In this document: in pieces, positions 50,659 to 63,000 of the stretch | Numbering within the stretch: the stretch's first letter is position 1 | Layout of the letters: every line of letters starts with the position of its first letter | Source of the DNA: Burhinus oedicnemus | Taxonomy: Eukaryota > Chordata > Aves > Charadriiformes > Burhinidae | NCBI GenBank assembly: GCA_008921705.1 | Contig: VFFE01007215.1 | Coordinates: forward strand, 4,170,026 to 4,234,025 | DNA length: 64,000 nucleotides | Direction of reading: 5' to 3' | Program-made: the position numbers and the translations under genes | The notes under the pieces: model-generated | What the model was told of the DNA's origin: nothing | Databases searched by the model: none | Seen by the model: the letters and a program-made list of their open reading frames with translations, nothing else

Positions 50659-52910
50659 GCAGGCAAATAGAAGATCCTGATTTTTATGTCAAGGTAGCAA
50701 AGTCTGGATTCAAGTTCTGTTTAAATGACGTTTATCCAATAATGAAGACCAGGCAGAATGATGAATGTGCTTCAGTGTGTCTGTGTTGAAATAGGTTTAT
50801 AAACAAGCACCTGCCATAAATCACAAAAACAGCTTTGTCAAAAGTAACTAGGGACCAGATGCATCTTTATAATTACCTGTGACACCCTTTGTCCTGCTTT
50901 CATATCCTCTGTTCCTCATTTAGATAATTTGTTTTATTTTACTAGTGGTTTCAATGATTTGCATTGTAGTTTGAAACATGGGTTTATGTGCTTATGTCTG
51001 GGAAGCTTCTCAAGAAAGTCACTAACAATTGCATTAGGGACAGTAAAATGTGTGAGGTTCAGTGGCTAAATGCTACTAATCGTTTATTCAGGAGAGAAAA
51101 ACTACACACGAGTACTTTCACAAGAACTTTGACAAATATTTTCCCAGTTTAAGTGTTTTTATTTGCTTGGTTTCTCTATTTTGTTCACCAGGTAGGGAAA
51201 ACTTCATGCTTGTTTTCCTTGGCTACATGTCATATTCATATTCAGTGTATGATCTTAACTCATAAAGCTAATTTTCATCTGTAACCAATAACAAATTGTA
51301 GCACTCCTGCATATTTTTGTTCCTTGCACTTCCTTTTGAGTTAATCTTGCAATTTGAGACTAATTGGCTGTTTATGGTTCCAGATAAACGGTTATTTCTG
51401 GTTTAGCTTAAAGAGGGCTAGAATATGAGTTCTGTCTCCCTCTTAGCCTTGCTAATTTTTCTACCTTATTGTGTTATCAGCCATCTAGAAATAACATTAA
51501 TGCAAACAATGTTAGGCTTAAAGCAGGCATCATGCAGGAAAAGAGATTAAAAGAAAAGGGAATATAAAAGCTTGGAGGTAAAAGCTGATTGAATTTGACT
51601 TTTTAATATTTTTTTTTTTTATTTCCTACTGTGGCTATCGTGCTTAGCTGATGCACAATCACAGTAATGTGTTCCTTCATATTGGTTTAACAAAAGAGCT
51701 CTGCAGTAATCATGGAATAGAAAGCACAGAGCTAGACAATAAATGCCTCTGCTCTTAGGTCAGCCCATTTAATTTCCCTTTCAAATCCAATTGTTCACCT
51801 GCTGTGCTTATTAAATATAAGCATGCTGTCTGTATTTGAATACACTGTCTGTGCCACTTTGGCACTCTGTACCTGTTGCTTTGCCATTACTGGTGCAAGT
51901 TGCCTCTGAGGATGATTGTAAGAATATGTGTATGTGGCCTTCTACTTACACTACTGTCCACAGTTATTTTCTCTTTCTCTTTTTATTTTTTTACTGCCAT
52001 GGTCTGCAGCAGGCCATTTAATCTGGTGGATTTACATTTTAACTATAGGTTCAACCTCACATAGCCTACCACCCATCATATATTAAAACATGTTTTTAAT
52101 AGCTCTGTAACTTCTGGTCAGCTTAAAAGTTTAATTCCACATAGAGTAGTTCATTATCCTCTCTGACCCTTCTTGAGTGATTACATATTACATGGTGATG
52201 GGATTATGGCCATTCAATTGAAAGAATCTCACGTACTGATAATTACAAACATTATCACATGTAAACTAACAGTGTTGCTGCCACGTAAGAGGCTGACCAA
52301 ATCCTGTATCTCATCTGTGATTAAAGTAGCACTCACACAGACAGCCACTTCCCATGACAGATTATTCCTGCTCAGTATTTCCTTCTGGTAAAAACATTGC
52401 CTCAGTTCCCTAAAAAGATAATTTATCTCCAGGGAATCTACATGAGACCCACCTGGAACAAGGCACACAGGAAAGAAATAGAGAACTTCCTTCTGCAAAT
52501 TCAATCAAATTACCTGTGTCAGAGCCCAAACGGGCACAGTTAGTAGCAAAGAGCCATGGCCATGATCTGGCCAGGGTAGAAGGATTCATCCCAGCTGTGA
52601 GTGTGAGCCCACCTTTACAAATCCATTACAGGGAAAAAAATGCTTAGTTCCCTGTCTTTTGTGCAAGTTCCTTTCAGATGCCTCCCTACCAACAGTAAAA
52701 TATATTCTTTTTAATTTCCCTCTAAAGAAATCATCTTTAAGTACAGAAGATAAGATAAGCTAGCAGTTAATCCAATCAACAATCAGTATTAATTCACTTT
52801 TAGGATGGGCCTCTTGCTGATGTAGTAAAACCACAAGGACTAGCAACCCTTTTGTTTCCATCCTTCCTGAATTAATGTTCACTTATGTTCCTTATGATTC
52901 TATGATTCCG

Positions 52911-53059
52911 TGTTTAAAAGTCGTGTAGATATGGTGCTTAGAGACGTGGTTTAGTGGCGGACCTGATAGAGTAGCATCAATGGTTGGACTAGATGATCTT
53001 AAAGGTCTTTTCCAACCTAAATGATTCTATGATTCTATGATTCTATGATTTTATGATTT
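52911..53059 (+). mobile_element. CR1: CR1 LINE 3' end (copy G)
   Basis: About 150 bases: the last ORF2 codons (AAAAGTCGTGTAGATATGGT from 52916), the stop, 3' UTR (GGACTAGATGATCTTAAAGG at 52986) and a long tail of TGATTCTA units ending in TTTTATGATTTA. Same subfamily as copies B and F. The 5' flank already contains TATGATTCTATGATTC (52893-52908), which matches the tail unit. Confidence 0.93.
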
Positions 53060-54443
53060 AGAATTGATCTTAACTGAGTGTCTACCGTAGAGACACATCC
53101 AAAGCTTAAAGTTACATTGCACTACCTTCTCCTTGCTTCAAAATTTCAATGACAGAATGCAGGATAGGTCTAGATTACTAAAATGAATGGTGCCTTACCA
53201 TTAGCTACAACTCATCCTTGAGTGCATCTGAAATAATACTAAGGTGTAATTTTAAAGGTTGAACACTGAGTAGTATTCCATTTTGATTTTAGCTTATTCA
53301 GATTAAGGTTTGTTTTAAAATTGGCATATGCTTCTTTTTACGGTTATGAAATCTGACTATAACTATCCAATTTAACACATAGCATGCATACCCTGAACTT
53401 TCATTTCCACTGCAATGAAATAACATGATGATCTCACTCTTAACTGCTATTTAGAGCAAGACATGAGCTGCTTGGTGAGAGATCCTCTATTGTCTTTCCC
53501 CAGGAACGATAGTACTGTATTCACTGCTGTCACCAGTCATCACACCCGTTCCAGTGTTAGACCAAAACTGCTCTAAAATAGTTTGCAGAACATTTATGCA
53601 GCTACATATAAGCTGATATCTCCCATGTGTCTTCATATGCCATGGTGTGGTATCTGTTATTCTGTGTAACCTTTTTTGGCAAGTGGGTAAGATTCCTTGG
53701 AAAGATATTAAATTTTCTTACTATATAGATGAGATCACTCTGGTTTTAATCTTATTTAAACATAAATATGTCTCTTTTTTTCCTAGCGCTTTACATTGGT
53801 TCTTTTGAGCTCTAGTGCAGGCAGACTTACTGTAGCTAAGACACCTAGAATTACAGACTTAGGTATATGGGAAGTGCAGGTAGGCTGCTGCTTATGACTA
53901 ACACAGTCCTAAAGAAAATGTGTAAAATTACGTTAAATAAGGTAGGGCATTCTTGACTTTAAACAGAATGTATTAGAAGACAGAGTGCACTTTGTTACTC
54001 ACGAGTGATGAATTCGGCTAAAAAAATCTGTGGAAATGATATGTTAGTATGCTTTATGCATCTTCCTGCAATTTCCTTGGTTTGCTTTACTATAAAGTTA
54101 ATCTATCAAAAGCACAGCTTATTCTATTCTTTAGTTGCCTCTCCAGGCTTGTTTCTCCTGGGCATAGATCTTTAACTCATGAACAAAAAAATACTTGAAT
54201 TTCTCTTACAGGACTTCACTCCCTAAAAGTTTTATATATTCATGTATGTGTGTATATATATATGTATATATACACATGTGTATATACTGTATCTATAAAG
54301 TCTTTCCTAGACTTTATGGTAAAGATTCAGTTTCTATTACATGAATATAAGCACTTCTGATCACAAAAACTTTATCCCATATTTGTGACACTATAATTGA
54401 ACATGGAATATGGCCAGATTTCTTCATGTGGTTTCTTTAGAAT
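53060..54443. other. unassigned AT-rich DNA with a TA-rich palindrome
   Basis: No gene recognised. At 54249-54276 a perfect inverted repeat of 12-base arms (TGTGTATATATA / TATATATACACA) surrounds a TATG loop inside a TA/TG-rich tract (54241-54290), a potential cruciform. Confidence 0.6.
54249..54276 (+). repeat. perfect 12-bp inverted repeat in a TA-rich tract
   Basis: Arms 54249-54260 and 54265-54276 are exact reverse complements around a four-base loop. It lies about 170 bases upstream of CR1 copy D. Confidence 0.9.
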
Positions 54444-55060
54444 AGCCAACTGCATCCTGGGCTGCTTCAAAAGAAGCGTGGCCAGCAGGTCAAGGGAGGT
54501 GATTCTGCTGCTCTACTCTGCTCTCGTGAGACCCCACCTGGAGTACTGCGTCCAGCGCTGGAGCCCCCAACACAAGAAGGACATGGACCTGTTGGAGTGA
54601 GTCCAGAGGAGGGCCACGAAGATGATCAGAGGGTTACAGCCCCTCTCCTGTGAAGACAGGCTGAGAGAGTTGGGGTTGTTCAGCCTGGAGAAGAGAAGGC
54701 TCTGGAGAGACCTTATAGCAGCCTTCCAGTATCTGAAAGGGCACCTACAAGAGAGCTGGAGAGGGACTTTTTACAAGGGCATGTAGTGATCGGACGAGGG
54801 GTAATGGCTTCAAACTGGAAGAGGATAGATTTAGGTTAGATCTCAGGAAGAAATTTTTCACTCTGAGGCTGGTGAGGCACTGGAGCAGGTTGCCCAGTGA
54901 AGCTGTGGAGGCCCCATCCCTGAAGTGTTCAAGGCCAGGTCAGATGGGGCTTTGAGCAACCAGGTCTAGTGGAAGGTGTCCCCTGCCCATGGCAAGGGGG
55001 TTGGAACTAGATGATCTTTAAGGTCCCTTCAAACCTAAACCATTCTATGATTCTATGATT
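54444..55060 (+). mobile_element. CR1: 5'-truncated CR1 LINE copy (copy D)
   Basis: ORF2 C-terminal region with [31 protein letters not shown] and HKKDMDLLE, then TGA at 54598-54600; further blocks ATKMIRG and [18 protein letters not shown] one-base insertion in AAAGGGCACCTACAAG (54736-54751) shifts the frame, shared with copies A and E. A second lesion, one base lost in CATCCCTGAAGTG near 54916, is shared with copy E. It ends with 3' UTR and tail TTCTATGATTCTATGATT. Bases 54518-55025 are identical to the corresponding stretch of copy E, while the pieces on both sides differ much more. Confidence 0.94.
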
Positions 55061-56426
55061 TGTGTTGTTTTAAAAGGAATTATTTTTTCTTTCTTGGAGA
55101 TGAAGAACTATATGATTAATATCTTTAAAATATATACCCATTGGGGACATGACATAGCCATATTGATGAAGTCATTCAAATGCAACTCTCTGCATACAAA
55201 ATTGTTTTCTCTTGTCTAATTTTAAGTTTATGTTGATCAAATTATAGTAAAGAAAATAATTAATCTATAAATATATTCTTAACTTTGCCATTCTGGGGTT
55301 ATCTGCATTACGTATTTATGCTAGCATTCATTGCAGTTTATTCCTGATAGTACATCCAACCTACTTTCAATAGATACTTAACAGAAATACAAATAATTTG
55401 CAGTAATTGGTTTATGTGAGTGTGCAGAAATAACATGCTTATGCAGATCTGGTGCACTTACAAGCAATTCTTACAATGTTGCTAGGTGAACTCCATACAA
55501 AAGTTTCTGGAAAAGTTACGGCATTTATCTGGGACAGTTCTTTGTTAGTTGGTCTTTAAACAAAACTGTTGTTGCAAAACAGATGACAAACTGTTCCTGA
55601 CCGAAGATACTATTTGTTGCTAAAATTAAACCTTTAATGGGCAATAGGGACGACACTTTCTTTCTAATCAGCTCTTCCCTCAGAAAAAAAAAAAAAAGTG
55701 CTTAACCTTGTACTTAGTTAATGTACTTAATTTTGTACCATGTTTAGCAAATTCCTATCAAAGTTCAACACCACGCCTATACTAAATTACTTGTTTCGAC
55801 TCTCCTATCCATATAGGTGTTCTCATGACATTGTGTATATGTAAGTCCCCTAGCAAAGGTAGCATCTTGGTACAGTTGGTAGTTCTGCCAATTCCCAATG
55901 GAAGCATGGATACAGTGTTTTAATTTTGTACCTCAAAACTGTGCATGTGCCATACCTGAATAGGATTTATGGAAAGACGTGATGCAAAACTGAACTCATA
56001 CACATGGAATGAATAAAAAAGAATATAACTTGCAGAAGAGGGGAAAAACCAAACCAATCTCCCAGACAGCCTCCAATATTCTTAGAGACCATGTTTACAT
56101 AGTAAATTTTTAGAACACATAGGTTTTTCTTCATGTTTTTGCTGATGCTGCAGTGTGAGTTTCTGGTTTAGCAACTGTGTTCACGAGCAACATTTTTTGA
56201 AAATTAATACCTTGCCCAAACATTTATGAGGATTGGCAGAGATTTGGGAAACAGAATTCTGTAAGCTAAGTTATAAACTTACTACACTGTTTGCAAACAC
56301 ACAGGAGCCACGGGAGCCTTGCAGCAACTGTGCAAAAGGATAATGATACTTGCAGTATTTTTATGACATAGGAAGAATAAAATAAAAAAGAAACAAAAGT
56401 ATTTTTAGTATTTTATATCACTTCTT

Positions 56427-56452
56427 GTATATATATCCCTATATATATATAG
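56427..56452 (+). repeat. TA-rich palindromic tract
   Basis: Two TA runs separated by CCC (TATATATATCCCTATATATA is its core). Confidence 0.85.
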
Positions 56453-57236
56453 TCTTTTATCTCACCTCTTGTATATACTGCATATTGCTGGGAGACATCA
56501 CTAGGATAATTCATAATTCAGAATCATCCTTTGTGTACTGGTTGCCAACAGCATCAAAATTCTCTGGAATAGACTGCAGCAGGTAAGAGCTTTCTAGTGA
56601 AAGTGAAAAACTAGGGCAGGTTTGTAAGTAACATTAGTTTTACTGGCGAAGCTGGAGTTTGCGAAGGAATTTTAATGATCAGTCTGACAGTTTTAAATAC
56701 TCATAAGTCTGAAAACAAATAATCCACATTCAGTTTTTAATCAGAACTATTTTAGCCTCATTAAATATGCAAAGTAGTGGGGAAAGAAATTGACATAAAC
56801 AAATCTTATAGTGACCTGTAATCAACACAATCCTATGAACTTCCTGACTTTTTTGGAAGGGAATACAGAGGACATGTTGTTCTTATTGCTGATGAGGTGA
56901 GAAGCATATTGGTCTTATGAAAAGTGTTATTTGGGATATATGCTTTTAAAGGAAGAGCATGCTTGTGCTAAAAGGGTATGATTTGTGAAATCAGGTATGA
57001 ATAGTCTCTACCTGGAGAAACAGGTTTATTCTTTAAACTGTTTAATTTTCTGGCAAGAAAATATAGAGGTTTTGATTCATTTTATATACACACTACAAAG
57101 TCAAAATGTCATAACAGGACAGAGACTTTCCTTCGGGTGGCAGCTTTGTCAGTACAGACATCTGCATAGCACCACCTACATTCCAAGGCCTTTCACTTAC
57201 ACCTTTCTGTATTAAGCGTATATGACATGTTTGTGA

Positions 57237-57254
57237 ATATATATATATATATAT
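57237..57254 (+). repeat. (AT)9 microsatellite
   Basis: Nine perfect AT units, flanked by GTGA and TTTG. Confidence 0.93.
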
Positions 57255-58884
57255 TTGTATAGGACAACTAGCTGTGTTTGTAAAAGCTCTGTCATCATCA
57301 AATCCGTATATTTCCTTTAAAAAAGCTTTAACTGCAGTCTTGTGCCCACACACCCTTGCACATACACATGCTCTGCTAACAAATGATATTGCCATTCTCT
57401 TTAACCTTGTTCTGTCTTACTTGAGGCAAGTCACTGGTACAAATTTCCCTTTAATTTTGCCTGACCTGGCATTACCTCATTCACCTGACCTTAACTGAGC
57501 TCAGAACAACAGAGACCAATGCAGAAGGGATCTGCAGAAGTCTGACAGATATTTTTGCAAATTGTCAGGCTGGGCTTTGTTCTTTGTAACATTTTGTTCA
57601 TGTAACAAAATTAGCAAAGGCAAGTTTTATACAAAAAATGTTTAAAATATTCAAGTTGGAAAATTTCAGTTTATGTCTTTCAATGTACAAGCAGAACTGA
57701 GGACAATAATTCCTCCCACAGGAAAGTTATTCTGAATCCTGCACTACATAAGCTTTACTCTTACTTTAGTGGATATTTTCTGCGTGTAGTGCTCTTAGAA
57801 ATTGTATCTGTAGTTTAGCATAGGCCACTAATATTTTCTTCAACCCATTCATATTTATTAAATATTATTGTATTATGAGCAGAAGGTTTGCGTATTGCCC
57901 CAGCTTTTCCCCTTCATTCTTTCACATTTTAAACAAGCACAGATCGGTTTGGCTCTGGATTTTGTTACCGCTTGCATATTTTTAACTTCTATTTTAACTG
58001 TGTTTCAAAGCTTATTTTGAAGTGGGAAAGACTGCCAATTAAGAATCTTCTTATTGATCGTAAAGGAAGTAATGGGTGTTTCTTTGCTAAGTTGTGAACT
58101 TTCCACTGGAATTTTCAAGTAGCCTCTAAGCAACTGTCAGCTGTTCTGTGAAGAAAGATTTCAAGTTTTGGCATGCAATTAGTGAGTGTTCAAAAGGCCG
58201 CAGCATTCACAAGCTGAGCTCTGGCATGGAAGTCTGTGTACAGGCAATTCTCTTTCTTCTAAGGATACCTGCAAACAATCTACCAAAGATGGAGGGACTC
58301 AGCATAAAATTAGAGAGGAGTTGCAATCATAAAAATGCTAGTTCAAGAGGAATAGTCAATGCTTTGAATTAGGGACTCACTTAAATACCCGAATAAGGAA
58401 TTTAGTTTTAAAATACAGCCTTACTTTTATGGGAACGTTCCAAAGCATATATACATACATGCACACCCAAGCATTCATTTTGGTACTATTCTTTCAGCCC
58501 TATCTAAATATACATCTGCTTTAACTCAGTTAATGAGGAAAGAAGACCTTCTCTGAGTGTACGTTGCTGTGGAAAATTTTGGTTCTAGTCTCATCTCGTT
58601 CAAACTTCATTTTCCAAGTGTTTGCCCAACAGAACTTCATTCTGGAAGCACTTTAAGTGACTGTCGTGTAGCAGCTACCTGGCAATTCATTAACCTAGTC
58701 CTTATGTGTTGCCTTAAAACTGTTCTTTAAAATTAAAGATACTTGTTTAGTGTTGATATGTCCATCAACTTCTGCTAACTTACTATTCCATGAAAAATAA
58801 ATTCAGAGACAAATGGGGGAAAATCTGAACATTTTTATGGCTGTTAAATTCCTGAGCTTTGGTGTTCCAGTAAGCAAATACTAT

Positions 58885-60044
58885 CTCATGTACCTGGACT
58901 TATGCAAAGCACTTGACACTGTCCCACATGACATCCTGGTCTCTAAATTGGAGAGACATGGATCTGATGGATGGACCACTCAGTGGATAAGGAACTGGCT
59001 GGATGGCTGCACTCAAAGGGTTGTGGTCAATGGCTCAATGTCCAAGTGGAAACCAGTTATGAGTGGTGCTCCTCAGGGGTTATTATTGGGACTGGCGCTA
59101 TTTAACATCTTTGTTGGTGACGTGGACAGTGGGATTGAGTGCATCCTCAGCAAGTTTGCCAATGACACCGAGCTGTGTGGTGCAGTCAACACACTGGAGG
59201 GAAGGGATGCCATCTAGAGGGACCTGGACAGGCTCGAGAAGTGGGCTCCTGCCAGCCTCGTGACGTTCAACCAGGCCATGTGCAAGGTCCTGCATGTGGG
59301 TCGGGGCAATCCCAAGGACAAATACAGGCTGGGCGGAGAATGAATCAAGAGCAGCCCTGAAGAGAGGGACTTAGGGGTGTTGGTGGATGAGAGCAACATG
59401 ACCTGGCAATGTGCACTTGCAGCCCAGAAAGCCAAGTGTATCTTGGGCTGCTTCAAAAGGAGTGCAGCCAGCAGGTCAAGGGAGGTGATTCTGCTGCTCT
59501 ACCCTGCTCTCGTGAGACCCCACCTGGAGTACTGCGTCCAGCGCTGGAGCCCCCAACACAAGAAGGACATGGACCTGTTGGAGTGAGTCCAGAGGAGGGC
59601 CACGAAGATGATCAGAGGGTTACAGCCCCTCTCCTGTGAAGACAGGCTGAGAGAGTTGGGGTTGTTCAGCCTGGAGAAGAGAAGGCTCTGGAGAGACCTT
59701 ATAGCAGCCTTCCAGTATCTGAAAGGGCACCTACAAGAGAGCTGGAGAGGGACTTTTTACAAGGGCATGTAGTGATCGGACGAGGGGTAATGGCTTCAAA
59801 CTGGAAGAGGATAGATTTAGGTTAGATCTCAGGAAGAAATTTTTCACTCTGAGGCTGGTGAGGCACTGGAGCAGGTTGCCCAGTGAAGCTGTGGAGGCCC
59901 CATCCCTGAAGTGTTCAAGGCCAGGTCAGATGGGGCTTTGAGCAACCAGGTCTAGTGGAAGGTGTCCCCTGCCCATGGCAAGGGGGTTGGAACTAGATGA
60001 TCTTTAAGGTCTCTTCAAACCTAAGCTGTTCTATGATTCTATGA
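58885..60044 (+). mobile_element. CR1: CR1 LINE copy with RT palm remnant (copy E)
   Basis: Begins inside the reverse transcriptase with [20 protein letters not shown] (58891), which contains the first catalytic Asp block. It continues through [21 protein letters not shown] and FANDTEL (59155-59175), where FADD is expected, and on to the C-terminal region. Stops occur at TAG 59215-59217, TGA near 59341 and TGA 59584-59586. A shared one-base insertion lies in 59722-59737, and the lost base in CATCCCTGAAGTG is shared with copy D. 3' UTR and tail end near 60044. From the block after the T/C difference (54517 in copy D) it is identical to copy D over 508 bases. It is non-functional and 5'-truncated within ORF2. 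Confidence 0.94.
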
Positions 60045-63000
60045 CTATCATAGGTTGGAGCAGAAGCATTCTAGACTGAGGAAAAATTCCTGGCATAAAA
60101 GGAAGGCAAGTATATTGTTTACTCAAGCATGAAAGTTGTCGTGCTTTCAGGCATGAAAGCAATAGATGGCTAAGGTTTCAAGCCTATGTTCTATACCAAG
60201 AGCTTTTTTAAATAATCCTGTCTATTTTGTTGTTATTGTGTCATGTTTTAAGACATTTTTTCATTAATATACATTTATCTAAAATTGGCCAACGTATTTG
60301 GTACTGTAATGTTTGGTTCATAAAATGAGGCAGATGTGTCCTTATTTTGGGGATCTTCAGAAGAAGCATATTACCTTCCTGATAGGCATCAGAACTGTGT
60401 GGTTTAGAATAAATTGATGTCCTGCAAGAATCTCTTAATTAAGACATTCAATTATCTTACATAACAGAGATACATATTAGAGAATTTGGTACTGTTTTCC
60501 AAGCTGGTGTATCTTTAAGCATACTCTGGATTTAACTTCCCTGTCCTCTGTCTTTTCTTTAAGAGCCAGGTATTTTCATATACACATGGATATATACATG
60601 CATATACACACACGTATCTACATCCCCATGCAATCCTGCTCACCATTTTGGAAACCATTTTGTTTCTAATTTTTTGTAAAGATGGAAAGGCAGGTTACAT
60701 AAATAACACTTTTCTTCAACTTTTTAAGAACTTAAGGCATTATATTTTCATAATTTGTAGGTTTATAGAGTTGATTATAATAAGGAAAAAAACACATAAA
60801 TAGTCTTTGAGATTTACTATGTCAAATAAATGAATGGGAGGATTTGTGTGAATAATTCCTGTTACCACGTATGGCCATTTCAATTATTATATGCCTCAAA
60901 GAGATAAAACGCCCCTATGAAGCTGAAGTATCTGTGATCTTCTCGTGAGTTACCTATATGCAAACTTGCTAAATGGTTTTTAATTGGTGCATCTCATCAT
61001 TCAGTTATTTTGACAAGTCTGATAGCTAATTTTCCTGAAGTCCTGCTCCTGGTATTTACCACTCCCTTCAGTAAAGAGCAGTTCATTGATACCAGCATCC
61101 TGAATCCTATTCATCATAAATAGCTGCAAATCAAGATTAATTCCCCTGGTAACCTGCAATTTAATTTTAGTGTTTGAATATGAATGCATTCATTTTGCAT
61201 CTATGAAGAACCTAACTGATTAGGGACTCTTCATTGCACTTCCTCTCTATCATGTTGGGGACTGAGATAATTTAACTATATTGTGGAGTCCATATTATAC
61301 TGAATGACAATAATAACAACAGATGCTATAAATTCAACACGGTCTTTTTAAACAGCAAAAGATCAGATTAAAAATCCTCAGATCTCAAGACAATTACATC
61401 TATTGTCACTAAGCACTGTCTAGACTGATACTATAAACAGTAGAAATCTAAGAAGTAATCACAGTAGACATGAAAAAGAGAATTCACATTGTTCTTAAAA
61501 TTGCCACAAATCATTAAAACTTTTGTCCAAGTTCTCTACTAACAGAATAGAGAGTATATTATCTCTACAGAAGCTGCATTGTGTAGATTAAGTGGCAAGA
61601 TCACATGGACTTGACCTGGCTATTTTAGCTGGTTCTGGGTTATGAAAAGTGTCAGTATCCAGTGAGCTGCTCTGATCCAGGGAGGTGCAAAGGAAGCATG
61701 CTGAACCATCACGATTTACACCTGAGAATGGAATGACTCTGAATTTTCTCCTTAACTGTTTGTCTCCTTTTATAAAGGCTTACTTGATGGCTAAGAGCAA
61801 AGCCTCCTGTGTTTGAACTGCAATGTATAATGGACAGGGGTTTATGCAGCTTTGGGGTTTTTTCCTGTTGTTTCACTTCAGAAATGAAGCTTCAAATCCT
61901 GTAAGGGCAAAGGGGCTTAGTTTTTTTTATCATTATCAAACAAAGCAGGTTTTCAACTACTAATTATTAAGATTAATAGTAAAACATTTTCAAGCTGTAA
62001 GATTATTTTGCAAGGTAAATTCTTTGCCTTTACAACTATTGCTCCTTTTAATTCTTTTTGAAACCTGAAAGCACTTTACTTGCTTTTTATTCATGTCTCA
62101 GTTTCTGCTTCTTCTAAAGGCCTCAAAGAATCCGTAGGCTAAAAGCTTAGGATCAGTATTTCAGGGTGATAATGAGCCATCACCTATGGTCAAGCTGGAC
62201 CTAATTCGACTACAAGCTCTCTTGAATGTGTTGATCTTCAGAAATAAAGTGCAGTTTCTCTTTTTTAAAAGTGCCTTTTCTGAATAAATATAATATAGTA
62301 TTTAAAGTAGCAGAAAGACGAGAAAGATAATCTAGATCACAAGAGAAAGCTATTTTCTCCTTTTTCCCCTTTAAGTAATCAACCATGAGGATTGACATTT
62401 GAAACAAATAACATTACAAGGTGTACATGCATATCAACTTTTTCCAGGTTAGCATCAGAAACATGAGGACAAGGGATATAATTAAGAAATACGTAAACTG
62501 AGAAAAATATGACCTCAGTAAATTTTCATATTTTCATATTAATGGTTGTACAATTCAGAGTCTAAAACAACAATGTAGTATTTATGTTATGTCAGCTCTG
62601 CCAGCTAAACTCTTCTTCTTTCTTTCCAGACCATTGTTAAGCGATTATAGTCTTTTTGTTCCTTCCCAATTGGAAATGAAAATGAGAGCCTGGGCTCCAG
62701 AAGGCCCAGCATTGCTTAAGTAGAGATATTGTTAGTTAATCTTTCTTTCTTTTCTTAAAGGTGTCATAATGACATGAAAATTACCTGTTTTCTGTCATTT
62801 CATCAGAGACAAAAGTGCAGATACCTTTATTAGTGTACCTGGTCACCAGGGAGCTTGAGCATCACAAGAAAGGTTCAAACAAGGTGCTGCCAGTCTGTTT
62901 CTTGAATGTAAGTCTATGTCAGGCCTGCCTGGTGGCACAATGCAACATTGGGTTAGGTAAGTTCAGAATCTAGCAATTATGGATAACTGAACAACATAGT

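Larger units (their letters stand above)
44572..52910. other. unassigned AT-rich DNA
   Basis: No gene or mobile element is confidently recognised. It contains a possible retrocopy 3' end at about 47032-47296 (see findings), an (AAAT)n tract and A-rich runs near 50282-50302. Open frames are short or lack motifs (102 codons at 49874-50182 is the longest). Confidence 0.55.
55061..58884. other. unassigned AT-rich DNA
   Basis: No gene or mobile element recognised. Contains TA microsatellites (listed separately), an A-rich run near 55684-55697 and short open frames only. Confidence 0.6.
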
